DNA of 64,000 nucleotides from Devosia ginsengisoli (GCF_007859655.1 NZ_CP042304.1:2792501-2856500); one strand, 5' to 3'; positions 9,063-19,203 are shown, counted from the first letter of the stretch. Numbers and translations: made by a program. Notes: generated by a model not told the origin, from the letters alone.

Positions 9063-10034
9063 TTACAAATGGTGCGCGCCGACCACACGGTCAAGCCCGT
9101 TGAGATCACGATGCACCGCCACATCCTCGAACCCGGCTTCGAGGAACAAGGCGCTGACAGCGGCGCCCTGGTCATAGCCGATCTCGACCAGAACCCAGGC
9201 ACCAGGCTTCAGCCAATTGGCAGCCTGGGTGGCGATGACCCGGTAGGGGGCAAGGCCATCCGGCCCACCATCGAGGGCCAGGCGGGGGTCGAAATCCCGC
9301 ACCTCGGGCGCCAGCGTTTCGACCACGGCCGAAGTAATATAGGGCGGGTTGGACACGATGAGGTCGAAGAATGCCGCATCAGACCTCATCCTGAGCTTGT
9401 CGAAGGACGAGGTCGTGGCGCTATCGGCGGCACGCCCTCGTTGGTTCCCGGTGCGCAACTTGCGCACCTGAACAGGCTCACCATGAGGGCTGTCATTGGT
9501 CAGTGGCTCGAACCAGCTCCCAGGCAGCAAGCTGAGGCGGGTGGCCACACCATGGCTGATGGCATTGGCCTGCGCCGCTTCCAGCGCCAGCGCGCTCAAA
9601 TCCACCGCGACCGCTGTCGCGTCGGGCTGATTGGCCAGGATGGCAATCGGGATGCAGCCGCTGCCGGTGCCCAGATCCAGCAGGCGCCCGCCCGCCGGCA
9701 GCGCGCCCAGGGCCATATCGACCAGCAATTCGGTTTCCGGTCGCGGTTCCAGCGTGGCGGCATTGAGCGTGAAGCCCAGCCCGTAGAATTCCCGGATACC
9801 GATGATCCGCGCCACCGATTCCCCGGTCATGCGCCGTTGCAGCAGTTCGGCCACGCGCGTCGCGGCGTGGCCGTCGACAGGCTCATTTTCCCGCACGGCC
9901 AGGTCCAGCGCGCTCAATCCCAAGGCATGCCCGGTGAGCAATTTGGCGTCCAGCGCCGCGCTGTCGAAGCCGAGCCGCCCCAGCACATCGCGCCAGCCGC
10001 GCCAGAGGGCGCCGATGGTGGGCGCCTGGGTCAG
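9063..10034 (-). CDS. prmC: Peptide chain release factor N5-glutamine methyltransferase PrmC, with an in-frame repeat insertion
   Basis: Methylates the Gln of the GGQ motif in release factors. The N-terminal helical domain is followed by a class I SAM-dependent fold ([15 protein letters not shown]) and the catalytic NPPY motif (LIVSNPPYI). Between GSWFEPL and [10 protein letters not shown] there are about 38 extra residues, including [11 protein letters not shown]. They are the translation of a dispersed R7 palindrome (9381-9490) and keep the frame open. The usual GTG start at 9986 would cut the first helix of the domain. The homologous N-terminus ([15 protein letters not shown]) reaches back to a CTG at 10034 that overlaps the prfA stop (CTGA) and has GGAG eight bases before it, so I use that. 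prmC is translationally linked to prfA, its substrate. Confidence 0.88.
   Translation of the reverse strand: MTQAPTIGALWRGWRDVLGRLGFDSAALDAKLLTGHALGLSALDLAVRENEPVDGHAATRVAELLQRRMTGESVARIIGIREFYGLGFTLNAATLEPRPETELLVDMALGALPAGGRLLDLGTGSGCIPIAILANQPDATAVAVDLSALALEAAQANAISHGVATRLSLLPGSWFEPLTNDSPHGEPVQVRKLRTGNQRGRAADSATTSSFDKLRMRSDAAFFDLIVSNPPYITSAVVETLAPEVRDFDPRLALDGGPDGLAPYRVIATQAANWLKPGAWVLVEIGYDQGAAVSALFLEAGFEDVAVHRDLNGLDRVVGAHHL
9381..9490. repeat. R7 paired palindrome inside prmC
   Basis: Arms AGACCTCATCCTGAGCTTGT...GAAGGACGAGGTCGTGGC and CCCTCG...AACAGGCTCACCATGAGGGC are the same as in intergenic R7 copies (closest to 37097-37215). It lies in the coding region of prmC in frame. Confidence 0.85.
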
Positions 10035-11107
10035 TTGCCCGTCTCCATGGCCGCCAGCTGCTCGGCCTGGCTGGTGGTGATCAAGGCCTCGATCAGCTCA
10101 TCGAGCGCTTCACCCGATATGACCTTGTCGAGCTTGTAGAGGGTGAGGTTGATGCGGTGGTCGGTCACCCGCCCCTGCGGGAAATTGTAGGTGCGGATGC
10201 GCTCGGAGCGGTCGCCCGACCCCACCTGGCCCTTACGCTCGGCGGAACGAGCACTGTCGCGCTCCTCGCGCTGCATCTCGTAAAGCCGCGAACGCAGCAC
10301 CAGCATGGCCTGCGCCCGGTTCTGGTGCTGGCTCTTCATCGCCGAAGTCACCACCAGCCCGGAGGGAATATGGGTGATGCGCACCGCCGAATCGGTGGTG
10401 TTGACGTGCTGGCCGCCGGCACCCGAGGCGCGCATCGTGTCGATGCGGATATCCTCGTTGCGGATTTCGATGTCGATATCTTCCACCTCCGGCAGCACGG
10501 CCACCGTGGCAGCCGAAGTATGGATCCGGCCCGACCCTTCGGTTTCGGGCACGCGCTGCACCCGATGCACGCCGCTCTCGAATTTCATGCGGGCATAGAC
10601 GCCCTTGCCCGCCACATTGGCGATGATTTCCTTGAAGCCCCCCATTTCGCCGGGGCTTTCTTCCATCACGGTGACCTTCCAGCCGCGATTGGCGGCATAG
10701 CGCTCATACATGCGGAACAGGTCGCCCGCGAATAAAGCCGCTTCATCGCCGCCGGTGCCGCCGCGGATTTCAAGGATGATCGATCGCTCGTCGGCTTCGT
10801 CCTTGGGCAGCAGCAGGACGCGGATGGACTGGAACAGCGTCTCGATCTTCTCGTCGAGCTCGGCGATCTCCGCCTCGGCCATTTCGGCCATGTCCTTGTC
10901 GCCGCTCTTGAGCAGGTCCTCGGCCTCGGCGCGGTCGCTCAGCGCCTTGTTATAGGCCCGGATCTCCCCGACAATCGGCGCCAGTTCGGCATGTTCCTTG
11001 GAGAATTTGACGAATTCATCCGGCCCGGCCCCACCCGACAGCGCCGCCTCGACATACTGGAACCGCGTCTCGAGCGCGTCGAGCTTGTCCTGGGGAAGAG
11101 ATGCCAT
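10031..11107 (-). CDS. prfA: Peptide chain release factor 1
   Basis: RF1, which reads UAA and UAG and releases the finished protein from the ribosome. The 358 residues match the family length. The catalytic GGQ is visible in [16 protein letters not shown] and is the target of PrmC encoded next. The preceding region carries the codon-recognition domain ([15 protein letters not shown] and the [12 protein letters not shown] segment with the RF1 fold). I start at ATG 11107 ([16 protein letters not shown]); a GTG at 11137 would add ten residues without family support. It sits in the run lysC-ptsP-prfA-prmC. Confidence 0.96.
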   Translation of the reverse strand: MASLPQDKLDALETRFQYVEAALSGGAGPDEFVKFSKEHAELAPIVGEIRAYNKALSDRAEAEDLLKSGDKDMAEMAEAEIAELDEKIETLFQSIRVLLLPKDEADERSIILEIRGGTGGDEAALFAGDLFRMYERYAANRGWKVTVMEESPGEMGGFKEIIANVAGKGVYARMKFESGVHRVQRVPETEGSGRIHTSAATVAVLPEVEDIDIEIRNEDIRIDTMRASGAGGQHVNTTDSAVRITHIPSGLVVTSAMKSQHQNRAQAMLVLRSRLYEMQREERDSARSAERKGQVGSGDRSERIRTYNFPQGRVTDHRINLTLYKLDKVISGEALDELIEALITTSQAEQLAAMETGN

Positions 11108-11206
11108 GGTCGAGTCTTTCGGGTCTGGAAGAGGCACGCTTTAGGGATAAGACCGCAAAACCGCAAGGGTTGGCACAGACACCAGCCCATCCACCGGCGC
11201 CTCCCC

Positions 11207-11281
11207 CGGACTTGATCCGGGGGTCTCTCGCCACTTGTACCGTGTTGAGAGTGACCCGCGGATCAAGTCCGCGGGAGGCGA
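11207..11281. repeat. Paired palindrome, 'GGACTTGATCCGGG' family (R8)
   Basis: Arms GGACTTGATCCGGGGGTC and GACCCGCGGATCAAGTCCGC lie 30 bases apart in the gap between ptsP and prfA. No other copy was found in the window. Confidence 0.7.
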
Positions 11282-11306
11282 TTGTGGGTGGGGAATCATT
11301 CCGGCC

Positions 11307-13574
11307 TTAAACCGGCAGGTTCTGCTTTTCGATCCATTCCTGCAGCAGGGCGCGGATCGTCACCCCATTGGCCCCATCGCTCAACGCCGCGCCGACCGAT
11401 TGCTGGATCGGCTTGAGGTCGAGATTGAGCACCAGTTCCTTGATCGGCCCGATCGAGGCCGGCCCCATGGAGAGCCGGGTCATGCCCACCGCCATGAGGG
11501 CGAGTGCCTCAAGGGGTTTGCCGGCCAGCTCGCCGCACATGGTGATCGGGATATTGTAGCGCCGCGCGGCATCCACCACCATGCGGATGGCGCGCAGGCG
11601 CGGCATGCCGATGGGGTCGTAATTGGTGGCAACGCGCGGATTGGCCCGGTCCGATGCGGTCAAAAACTGCACCAGGTCATTGCTACCGATGGAGACGAAA
11701 TCGGCCTGGGGCAGTAATTGGTCGAGTTCGAACAGCAGTGAAGGCACTTCGACCATCACGCCCAGTTCCAGCCGGCTCGGCAGGGGCTTGCCCTGCCGCC
11801 GCAGCCGCTCGACTTCCTTCTGCACTACCATCCTGGTCTGGGTGAATTCGAAGGTCTCGGTGACCATCGGCACCAGGATCTTGAGCGGCCGCCCGTTCGC
11901 CGCCAGCAGTAGCGCCCTGATCTGCGTGCGCAGCAGGCCCGGTCGCTCCAGCCCCAGCCTGATCGAGCGGAAGCCCATGGCCGGGTTTTCCTCGGTCATC
12001 GAGCGCTGATAGGGCAGCACCTTGTCGCCGCCGATATCGAGCAGGCGGAACACCACCGGCCGCCCCCCGGCAATCTCCATGGCCTCGGCGTAAAGCTCCT
12101 GCTGCTCCTGCAGGCGCGGGAGCTTGGAGGCGATCATGAACTGCAATTCGGTGCGGAACAGCCCGACGCCCGACGCCCCGGTATCGTCGAGCATGGGCAG
12201 GTCGGCCACTAGCCCCGAATTGTGCAGCAGCGTGATTTCGACGCCGTCTTTGGTGACGCTGGGCTTGTCCTTGAGCGCTGCATAATGCGCCCGGCGCCGC
12301 GCTGAAACGCGCACCTTGTCGACATAGGCCTGCTCGATATCGGGCGTCGGCCGCAGATGCACCACCCCGCTCGGTCCATCCAGAATGATGTCGTCGCCGG
12401 TTTCGCTCATCGAGACGATGGACTGCGCCTGCCCCACCGCCACAATGCCGAGCGAGCGCGCGACAATGGCCACATGCGCCGTCGTGCCGCCCTCTTCCAG
12501 CACCACGCCGCGCAGCTTCTTGCGGTCATATTCCAGCAGTTCCGCCGGCCCCATATTACGGGCCACCAGAATGGCATTGTCCGGCAACGCCTTGCGGGCC
12601 AGCGCCTGCCCGTCTCCGGTCAGCACGCGCAGCAGCCGGTTGGCCAGATCGTCCAGATCGTGCAGGCGGTCGCGGATATAGGGGTCGGTCTGGCGCAGCA
12701 TGCGGGCGCGGGTATCATTCTGCACCCGCTCCACCGCCGCTTCGGCCGAAAGCCCGTTGTCGATTGCCTCGGCCAGCCGGTTCACCCAGCCCCGGTCATT
12801 GGCGAACATGCGGTAGGTTTCGAGGATTTCGCGATGGTCGGTGCCACCAACCATGTCACCATGGTCGAGCATGGCGTCGATGGAAACGCGCATCTTTTCC
12901 AGCGCCGTTTCCAGCCGCACCTTTTCGGCGTCGGTATCCTCGGCGATGAAGTTGGACACCACGACGCGCGGGTCATGCAGCACCACCGTGCCCAGCGCGA
13001 TGCCGTCGGTAAAACTTACGCCGTTGAACATGCGGGGACGCCTGAGGTCGATGTCGGAACCAGGCTTGATCAGATTGTCGAAGTCGCTGGTGGCGATCAT
13101 CTCGGCCAGGATTGTGGCCGTTGTCAGCATGGCCTCGGTTTCATCCTCGCCATAATGGCGGCGCTCGGCATTCTGCACCACCAGGACGCCCAGCGTCTGG
13201 CCGGCCCGCAGCACCGGCACGCCGAGAAAGGCATTGTATTTTTCTTCGCCGGTTTCGGGGCGATAGACAAAGCCGGGATGACTGGGGGCGTTTTCGAGGC
13301 TGAGCGGTTCGGCTTCCGCCGCGATGAGGCCGACCAGGCCCTCGCCCAGCCGCAGCGTCGTCATATGCACGGATTCGGCGGCTAGGCCCCGGGAGGCAAA
13401 CAGTTCCAGCGCGCCGTCATCGCGCAGCACGTAGAACGAGCACACATCGGCGCGCATGTTGTCGGCGATGAGGCCGACAATCTTGTCGAGCCGCTCCTGC
13501 GAAGCCAGCGGCTCCGCCATTGTCTCACGTAACTGCCGCAGCAGCACTCTCGGGCCGCCGATGCTCGTGACCAT
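11307..13574 (-). CDS. ptsP: Phosphoenolpyruvate-protein phosphotransferase PtsP (EI-Ntr)
   Basis: First enzyme of the nitrogen phosphotransferase system. It takes phosphate from PEP and passes it to NPr (PtsO), a regulatory rather than sugar-transport chain. The 755 residues show an N-terminal GAF domain (about 20-160), the EI N-terminal domain, the phospho-histidine loop GGTTAHVAIVARSLGI (about 365) and the PEP-binding barrel (FRTELQFM, LDIGGDKVLPY, GSNDLVQFLTASDR, MCGELAGKP). The GAF domain distinguishes it from ordinary PtsI. It lies between lysC and prfA on the same strand, which is the conserved alphaproteobacterial order. Confidence 0.95.
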   Translation of the reverse strand: MVTSIGGPRVLLRQLRETMAEPLASQERLDKIVGLIADNMRADVCSFYVLRDDGALELFASRGLAAESVHMTTLRLGEGLVGLIAAEAEPLSLENAPSHPGFVYRPETGEEKYNAFLGVPVLRAGQTLGVLVVQNAERRHYGEDETEAMLTTATILAEMIATSDFDNLIKPGSDIDLRRPRMFNGVSFTDGIALGTVVLHDPRVVVSNFIAEDTDAEKVRLETALEKMRVSIDAMLDHGDMVGGTDHREILETYRMFANDRGWVNRLAEAIDNGLSAEAAVERVQNDTRARMLRQTDPYIRDRLHDLDDLANRLLRVLTGDGQALARKALPDNAILVARNMGPAELLEYDRKKLRGVVLEEGGTTAHVAIVARSLGIVAVGQAQSIVSMSETGDDIILDGPSGVVHLRPTPDIEQAYVDKVRVSARRRAHYAALKDKPSVTKDGVEITLLHNSGLVADLPMLDDTGASGVGLFRTELQFMIASKLPRLQEQQELYAEAMEIAGGRPVVFRLLDIGGDKVLPYQRSMTEENPAMGFRSIRLGLERPGLLRTQIRALLLAANGRPLKILVPMVTETFEFTQTRMVVQKEVERLRRQGKPLPSRLELGVMVEVPSLLFELDQLLPQADFVSIGSNDLVQFLTASDRANPRVATNYDPIGMPRLRAIRMVVDAARRYNIPITMCGELAGKPLEALALMAVGMTRLSMGPASIGPIKELVLNLDLKPIQQSVGAALSDGANGVTIRALLQEWIEKQNLPV

Positions 13575-13641
13575 ACCCCTTTAGACGGCCGCCACAGCCG
13601 CCCCCCTTTCCTGAGGAGCGACCAGGACCGTCCGAGCGGTC

Positions 13642-14907
13642 CTAGGCGTCCTTCTTGTCCAACCCGTAATAAGTATGGAGAGCGCGAACCGCAAGCTCAG
13701 CATATTGCTCATCGATCAACACCGAGGTCTTGATTTCCGAGGTGGTGATCAGCTGTATGTTGATGCCCTTGTCGGCCAGCGCCTTGAACATCGAGCTCGC
13801 GACGCCCGCATGGCTGCGCATGCCCACCCCCACGACCGAGACCTTCGCCCCGCCCTTGGAGCCGGAAAGCCGCGCGTATTCGATGCGGTCGCCGGCATTT
13901 TGCAGCGTCTTGACCGCCTTGTCATATTCGCTGTCGGGCACGGTGAAGGTGATGTCGGTGGTCGCGCCGTCATCGGCAATATTCTGCACGATCATATCGA
14001 CGATGATGCCCTGATCGGCCAGCGTGCCGAAAATGGCCGCCGCCACGCCCGGATTGTCCTTGACGTCGCGCAGGGTGATCTTGGCCTCGGCCTTGGCGAG
14101 CGTCACGCCCGAAACGATCTGCTTTTCCACGATCTCATCCTCATCGCAAACCAGTGTGCCGGGCACGCCCGGCGTCCCGTCGGGCGCCACCTGCAGCGCA
14201 TCGGGGTCATCGAAACTCGAGCGTACCAGCAGCGGCACTTTATAGGCCATTGCCATCTCGACCGAACGGATCATCAGCACCTTGGCGCCGAGCGAAGCCA
14301 TTTCCAGCATTTCCTCGAAGGAAATCCGGGTCAGCCTTTGCGCCTTGGGCACGATGCGCGGGTCGGTGGTATAGACGCCATCGACATCGGTATAGATATC
14401 GCAGCGGTCGGCCTTGACCGCCGCCGCCACGGCCACCGCCGACGTGTCCGAGCCGCCGCGGCCCAAAGTCGTCACCCGGCCACTGGGCGAAATGCCCTGG
14501 AAGCCGGTAATGACAGGCACCCAGCCATCCGCGAACCGCTTGTTGAGCTCGGTCGGGTCGATCTCGGTGATCCGCGCCGCGCCATGCGCGCCGTCGGTGC
14601 GGATCGGCACCTGCCAGCCCGAAAAGCTCCGCGACTGGATGCCCATTTCTGATAGCACGATGGCCATCAACCCGGCCGTCACCTGCTCGCCCGACGCCAC
14701 CACGGCATCATATTCGCGCGCATCATGCATGGGGCTGGCTTCATTGACCCAGCCGACCAGCTCATTGGTCTTGCCCGACATGGCCGAAACCACGACGGCC
14801 ACTTCATGGCCGGCATCGACCTCGCGCTTCACATGGCGCGCTGCCTGGCGGATACGCTCGACACTGGCCACCGAAGTGCCACCGAACTTGACGACGATAC
14901 GGGCCAA
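13642..14907 (-). CDS. lysC: Aspartate kinase
   Basis: Phosphorylates aspartate, the first step to lysine, threonine, methionine and diaminopimelate. The kinase domain begins with VVKFGGTSVAS and carries GRGGSDTSAVAVAAAV and the YTDVDGVYTTDPRIV segment. Two ACT domains follow (about 270-421; DVKDNPGVAAAIF, GVGMRSHAGVASSMF), so allosteric control by lysine and/or threonine is expected. I use a TTG start at 14907, preceded by GGGGAAG and giving the family N-terminus LARIVVKFGG. A longer frame to 15024 adds 39 residues without family similarity. First of the lysC-ptsP-prfA-prmC series. Confidence 0.95.
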   Translation of the reverse strand: MARIVVKFGGTSVASVERIRQAARHVKREVDAGHEVAVVVSAMSGKTNELVGWVNEASPMHDAREYDAVVASGEQVTAGLMAIVLSEMGIQSRSFSGWQVPIRTDGAHGAARITEIDPTELNKRFADGWVPVITGFQGISPSGRVTTLGRGGSDTSAVAVAAAVKADRCDIYTDVDGVYTTDPRIVPKAQRLTRISFEEMLEMASLGAKVLMIRSVEMAMAYKVPLLVRSSFDDPDALQVAPDGTPGVPGTLVCDEDEIVEKQIVSGVTLAKAEAKITLRDVKDNPGVAAAIFGTLADQGIIVDMIVQNIADDGATTDITFTVPDSEYDKAVKTLQNAGDRIEYARLSGSKGGAKVSVVGVGMRSHAGVASSMFKALADKGINIQLITTSEIKTSVLIDEQYAELAVRALHTYYGLDKKDA

Positions 14908-15010
14908 TTTCTTCCCCGGAACCCCGCCGAACCCGGCGGTACGCTTTTGTTGAGCGGGGACATGCCACAAAGGCGGGGCGGGATCAATGGGAATGGCATA
15001 GCTGGAGCGG

Positions 15011-15565
15011 TTAGGCCGCTCCAAGCACCGAAGTTATCATTTCCACGCGCTGGGCTCGGGGGCCTGTCACTTCGAGAATGCGCGGCCCGTCATGCAATAG
15101 CCCCAGATCGTCCTCGCGGAGCATGGTCTTGAGGCGCCGGTCTACGCGGCTCCGCAATCGGGGAAGTTCGATCCGGATCGGGATGTCATCGGGAGACGTG
15201 AGCGGGACAAAAACCACCATATCAAGCGTGGCGAGAGCCTTGCTTACGTCCATCAGTTGGCGGCTGCTCGGCAGCCACTCAAAGCCTTCGCTGGCACTGA
15301 CGACCTCCAGATAGGCGAGAAAATCGAGCGGGCAGCGGTCAAAGATCACATCACGGTCACCGCCATGATTGAGGATCAGCCGGCAGCTTGCGACAAGCTG
15401 CTCTTCAAGGTCGTCTACCGTTGCGACATTGGCAAACGGCACGCCTTGCTGATCGAGCAGCCAATAGGGCTCCGGCACGCTTTCATGGGCCCGTTGGACG
15501 GCAATGAAATCGTCGATCAGCGTCGTCTTGCCGCTGCCATGCGTCCCTGTCACCGCAATGCGCAT
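15011..15565 (-). CDS. P-loop ATP/GTP-binding protein of unknown role
   Basis: Protein of 184 residues starting with a nucleotide-binding loop (MRIAVTGTHGSGKTTLIDDF). It has a DRCPLDFLAYL segment like the substrate region of nucleoside or small-molecule kinases, and a hydrophobic strand ending in MVVFVPLTSPDD. This resembles the AAA_28/NadR-like kinase fold. The ATG at 15565 has GGGAGG five bases upstream; a second ATG precedes it directly. It is upstream of lysC on the same strand with a gap of about 100 bases. I cannot name a substrate. Confidence 0.8.
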   Translation of the reverse strand: MRIAVTGTHGSGKTTLIDDFIAVQRAHESVPEPYWLLDQQGVPFANVATVDDLEEQLVASCRLILNHGGDRDVIFDRCPLDFLAYLEVVSASEGFEWLPSSRQLMDVSKALATLDMVVFVPLTSPDDIPIRIELPRLRSRVDRRLKTMLREDDLGLLHDGPRILEVTGPRAQRVEMITSVLGAA

Positions 15566-15701
15566 CATGCCCTCCCGTCCAGGACGCATCTACGACGACG
15601 ACCCTGCCCCGACAAGACAATCCCTACAGGCGAATGCGACAGCTCGCGCCTTGCTCCCGCCGCCCTGCTGCAGTCATATGGCCCAACTCTGGAGCCGAGC
15701 C

Positions 15702-16442
15702 ATGACCGCTACCACGATCAACGACGCCGAAATCGCCAAATTCACCGCGATGGCCGAGGAATGGTGGGACCCCAAGGGCAAGTTCAAGCCGCTGCACAAG
15801 TTCAATCCGGTGCGGCTTGGCTATATCCGCGAGCATCTGCTGGCCCATTTCGGCCGCGACGGCACGGCCATGCGGCCTTTCGAGGGCTTGACCATTCTCG
15901 ATGTCGGCTGCGGCGGGGGCCTGCTCTGCGAGCCGCTGACCCGGCTCGGCGCCACTGTCACCGGCATTGACGCCGCCGAGCGCAATATCGCCATTGCCCG
16001 CATTCACGCCGAAAAATCGGGCCTAGCCATCGACTACCGCGCCACATCAAGCGAAGCCCTCGCTGCCGAAGGCGCGCAATATGACATGGTACTCAACATG
16101 GAAGTGGTGGAGCATGTCGACAATGTGCCGCTCTACATGAAGAGCTGCGCCGACCTGGTAAAGCCCGGCGGCCTGGCGCTGACCGCCACGCTGAACCGCA
16201 CGCTCCGCGCCCGCGCCTTTGCCGTCTTCGCCGCCGAACACATCCTGCGCTGGCTGCCGGTCGGCACGCATGACTGGAACAAGTTCCTGACGCCCGACGA
16301 GATCAAGACCCTGCTGACCCGCAATGGCCTGCGCGTCATCGGGGAAACCGGCGTGGTCTTCCACCCGCTGGGCGACGAATGGCGCCGCTCGCGCGACATG
16401 GGCATCAACTACATGGTCATGGCCGAACGGCCCAAGGCCTAG
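15702..16442 (+). CDS. ubiG: Bifunctional ubiquinone biosynthesis O-methyltransferase UbiG
   Basis: Carries out both O-methylations in ubiquinone synthesis. The 246 residues match the family. Visible are the N-terminal AEEWWDPKGKFKPLHKFNPVRLGYI signature, the SAM motif ILDVGCGGGLLCEPL (about 67), the acidic motif ending GIDAAE, and MEVVEHVDNVP. The C-terminal HDWNKFLTPDE segment is also typical. The start at 15702 has GGAG upstream. It is divergent from the lysC-side genes and converges on the DNA alkylation repair gene with a 4-base overlap. Confidence 0.96.
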   Translation: MTATTINDAEIAKFTAMAEEWWDPKGKFKPLHKFNPVRLGYIREHLLAHFGRDGTAMRPFEGLTILDVGCGGGLLCEPLTRLGATVTGIDAAERNIAIARIHAEKSGLAIDYRATSSEALAAEGAQYDMVLNMEVVEHVDNVPLYMKSCADLVKPGGLALTATLNRTLRARAFAVFAAEHILRWLPVGTHDWNKFLTPDEIKTLLTRNGLRVIGETGVVFHPLGDEWRRSRDMGINYMVMAERPKA

Positions 16443-17161
16443 CGCGCCTTCCGCCCCAGCCAGCCGGTCCGTTCCTCGGGCGGGAAATGTTCGATGGCGT
16501 AGCGCAGGGCCGTGCGCGGCATGGTCGCGGCGTGGCGGGCAAGGAAGGCCTCCACCAGCGGCTTGTCATGCATGGCGACGGTGCGCAGCATGCCGCCGAC
16601 CACCTTGTTGATGAGGTCCTGCGGATCATCGACCAGTATTTCGGCGATGGCCATGATGTCGTCGAACTGGCGCAGCCGGATGAATGCCATGGTGGCGAAC
16701 ATGGCCGTTCGCCTCTCCCACAGCATGTCCGAGCGGGCCAGTTCGTAAAGCACGGCGCGATCCTTGTCGCGCAACCAGGCGCCCAATACCTGTGGTGCGC
16801 CGAGATCGACCAGGTCCCAATTGTTGATCCGGTCATGCCGGCGCAGATAAAGCGCGGCCAGTTCTCCGCGCCGCGCCTCGCTGGTTTTCTTCAACCCATA
16901 TTGCTTGGCCATGATCGAGACGGCGCCGGCTCGCGCCTCGTGGATGTCGCTTTCCAGCAGCGTCTCGATCTCGTCCGGCGCCATGGCGACAAACTGCTTG
17001 GCGAGCTGGAACACCGTGCCCATGCGCACGCCGATGAAGCGGTCGCCCTCGCCATAGTCGCCCCTGCCGGATTTGAAATAGCGCCCGATCTTTTCCAGCT
17101 CGATATCGGACTGGTTGTCCCACAGCGCAGCGATGAAGGCTTCGGCGGTCAGCTCGCTCAT
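16439..17161 (-). CDS. DNA alkylation repair protein (AlkD-like HEAT-repeat family)
   Basis: All-helical HEAT-like protein of the DNA alkylation repair family, whose members remove or bind N3/N7-alkylated purines. The 240 residues carry the family segments GVRMGTVFQLAKQF, DIHEARAGAVSIMAKQYGLKK and RINNWDLVDLGAPQVLGAWL, where the NWDLVD portion holds the catalytic Asp known in AlkD. It starts at 17161; an upstream extension to 17290 has no family similarity. A perfect palindrome at 17227-17240 lies between it and divergent ilvD. Confidence 0.9.
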   Translation of the reverse strand: MSELTAEAFIAALWDNQSDIELEKIGRYFKSGRGDYGEGDRFIGVRMGTVFQLAKQFVAMAPDEIETLLESDIHEARAGAVSIMAKQYGLKKTSEARRGELAALYLRRHDRINNWDLVDLGAPQVLGAWLRDKDRAVLYELARSDMLWERRTAMFATMAFIRLRQFDDIMAIAEILVDDPQDLINKVVGGMLRTVAMHDKPLVEAFLARHAATMPRTALRYAIEHFPPEERTGWLGRKAR

Positions 17162-17226
17162 GCCCGCAGGCTGCGGGGATCGCAACGCGCCGTCAAGCCG
17201 GAGCGGTAGCTGCAAATCTCCGTCCA

Positions 17227-17245
17227 GTACCGTACGGTACGGTAC
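17227..17245. promoter_or_regulatory. Palindromic operator candidate between alkylation repair gene and ilvD
   Basis: GTACCGTACGGTAC (17227-17240) is a perfect 14-bp palindrome, extended by a further overlapping GGTAC. It lies 66 bases upstream of the repair gene and 90 bases upstream of ilvD. The form fits a TetR-type or similar dimeric regulator, but the regulator is unknown. Confidence 0.5.
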
Positions 17246-17334
17246 GCATTTTGATTGATCCCGTTCTGGAATGGGTCTAAGAAAGATCAACCGCGCTTGT
17301 GCAACGGGCGCAATGACTTCCGAGGATATTCGCC

Positions 17335-19188
17335 ATGCCAGCCTATCGTTCCCGCACCACTACCCATGGCCGCAACATGGCCGGCGCGCGTGGCCTCTGG
17401 CGCGCGACGGGCATGAAGGACGGCGATTTCGGCAAGCCGATCATCGCCGTGGTCAACAGCTTCACCCAGTTCGTGCCCGGCCATGTCCATTTGAAGGATC
17501 TCGGCCAGCTCGTAGCCCGCGAAATCGAGGCAGCCGGCGGCGTCGCCAAGGAATTCAACACCATCGCGGTCGATGACGGCATCGCCATGGGCCATGACGG
17601 CATGCTCTATTCGCTGCCATCGCGCGATATCATCGCCGACTCGGTGGAATACATGGTCAACGCCCACTGCGCCGACGCCATGGTCTGCATTTCCAATTGC
17701 GACAAGATTACCCCCGGCATGCTGAATGCCGCCATGCGCATCAACATCCCGGTCGTCTTCGTGTCGGGCGGCCCGATGGAAGCCGGCAAGGCCATGCTCA
17801 AGGGCAAGCTGCAGGCGCTCGACCTGGTCGACGCCATGGTCATCGCCGCCGACGACCACTATACCGACGCCGAAGTCCAGGCCGTCGAGGAAGCCGCCTG
17901 CCCCACCTGCGGCTCCTGCTCGGGCATGTTCACCGCCAATTCGATGAATTGCCTGACCGAGGCTTTGGGCCTCTCCCTGCCCGGCAATGGCTCGACCCTG
18001 GCCACCCACTCCGACCGCAAGCGTCTGTTCCAGGAAGCCGGTCACCTGATCGTCGACCTGGCCCGCCGCTGGTACGAACAGGACGACGCCTCGGTGCTGC
18101 CGCGCTCCATCGCCACCAAGGCGGCGTTCGAAAACGCCATGAGCCTCGATATCGCCATGGGCGGCTCGACCAATACGGTGCTGCATATCCTGGCCGCGGC
18201 CTATGAAGGCGGCGTCGATTTCACCATGGACGATATCGACAAGCTGAGCCGCAAGGTGCCGGTCCTTTCCAAGGTCGCGCCGGCCAAGGCGGACGTGCAT
18301 ATGGAAGACGTGCATCGCGCCGGCGGCATCATGGCCATTCTCGGCCAGTTGGACCGCGCGGGCCTGATCAATCGCAAGGAACATACGATCCATTCTGCCA
18401 CGATGGGCGATGCCTTGGATAAGTGGGATATCTCCCGCACCAATTCGGAAGCGGTGCGCAATTTCTTCATGGCCGCCCCCGGCGGCGTGCGCACCACGCA
18501 GGCCTTTTCGCAGTCCAACCGCTGGGCCGAACTCGATCTCGACCGCCAGAACGGCGTGATCCGCTCGGCCGAAACCCCCTTCTCCAAGGATGGCGGCCTG
18601 GCGGTGCTCAAGGGCAATGTCGCCATCGATGGCTGCATCGTGAAGACGGCGGGCGTCGATGAATCCATCCTCAAATTCACCGGCCCGGCCCGCGTGTTCG
18701 AGAGCCAGGACGACACCGTCAAGGCGATCCTCACCAACCAGATCAAGGAAGGCGACGTGCTCGTCATCCGCTACGAAGGCCCGCGCGGCGGCCCCGGCAT
18801 GCAGGAAATGCTCTATCCGACGAGCTATTTGAAGTCGAAAGGCCTGGGCAAAGCCTGTGCCCTCCTCACCGATGGCCGCTTCTCCGGCGGCACGTCGGGC
18901 CTTTCCATCGGCCACGTCTCGCCCGAAGCGGCGGAAGGCGGCACGATCGGGCTGGTGCGCGAGGGCGACACGATCGAGATCGACATCCCCAATCGCAGTA
19001 TCACGCTGCTGGTGAGTGACGATGAGCTGACCCAGCGCCGGCATGATCAGGACAAGGCGGGCTGGAAGCCGGCCCATCCGCGCAAGCGCAATGTCACGAC
19101 GGCCCTCAAGGCCTATGCGGCCTTCGCGACATCAGCGGCACGCGGTGCCGTGCGGGATACCGAGGCGATCGACAAGCTCTGGAACTGA
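17335..19188 (+). CDS. ilvD: Dihydroxy-acid dehydratase
   Basis: Iron-sulfur enzyme that makes the 2-keto acids of valine, isoleucine and leucine from their dihydroxy precursors. The 617 residues match the long bacterial form. Cluster cysteines are visible in [11 protein letters not shown] (about 124) and [17 protein letters not shown] (about 195-203). Also present are the Mg-binding [13 protein letters not shown] region, the C-terminal [12 protein letters not shown] and the [19 protein letters not shown] signature. ATG at 17335 has GAGG upstream. Monocistronic by appearance. Confidence 0.97.
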   Translation: MPAYRSRTTTHGRNMAGARGLWRATGMKDGDFGKPIIAVVNSFTQFVPGHVHLKDLGQLVAREIEAAGGVAKEFNTIAVDDGIAMGHDGMLYSLPSRDIIADSVEYMVNAHCADAMVCISNCDKITPGMLNAAMRINIPVVFVSGGPMEAGKAMLKGKLQALDLVDAMVIAADDHYTDAEVQAVEEAACPTCGSCSGMFTANSMNCLTEALGLSLPGNGSTLATHSDRKRLFQEAGHLIVDLARRWYEQDDASVLPRSIATKAAFENAMSLDIAMGGSTNTVLHILAAAYEGGVDFTMDDIDKLSRKVPVLSKVAPAKADVHMEDVHRAGGIMAILGQLDRAGLINRKEHTIHSATMGDALDKWDISRTNSEAVRNFFMAAPGGVRTTQAFSQSNRWAELDLDRQNGVIRSAETPFSKDGGLAVLKGNVAIDGCIVKTAGVDESILKFTGPARVFESQDDTVKAILTNQIKEGDVLVIRYEGPRGGPGMQEMLYPTSYLKSKGLGKACALLTDGRFSGGTSGLSIGHVSPEAAEGGTIGLVREGDTIEIDIPNRSITLLVSDDELTQRRHDQDKAGWKPAHPRKRNVTTALKAYAAFATSAARGAVRDTEAIDKLWN

Positions 19189-19203
19189 GGCGGCGCCACC
19201 GCC

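Noticed and set aside
17287..19077. 596-codon minus-strand frame opposite ilvD
   Set aside because: Antisense shadow of a confidently identified gene.
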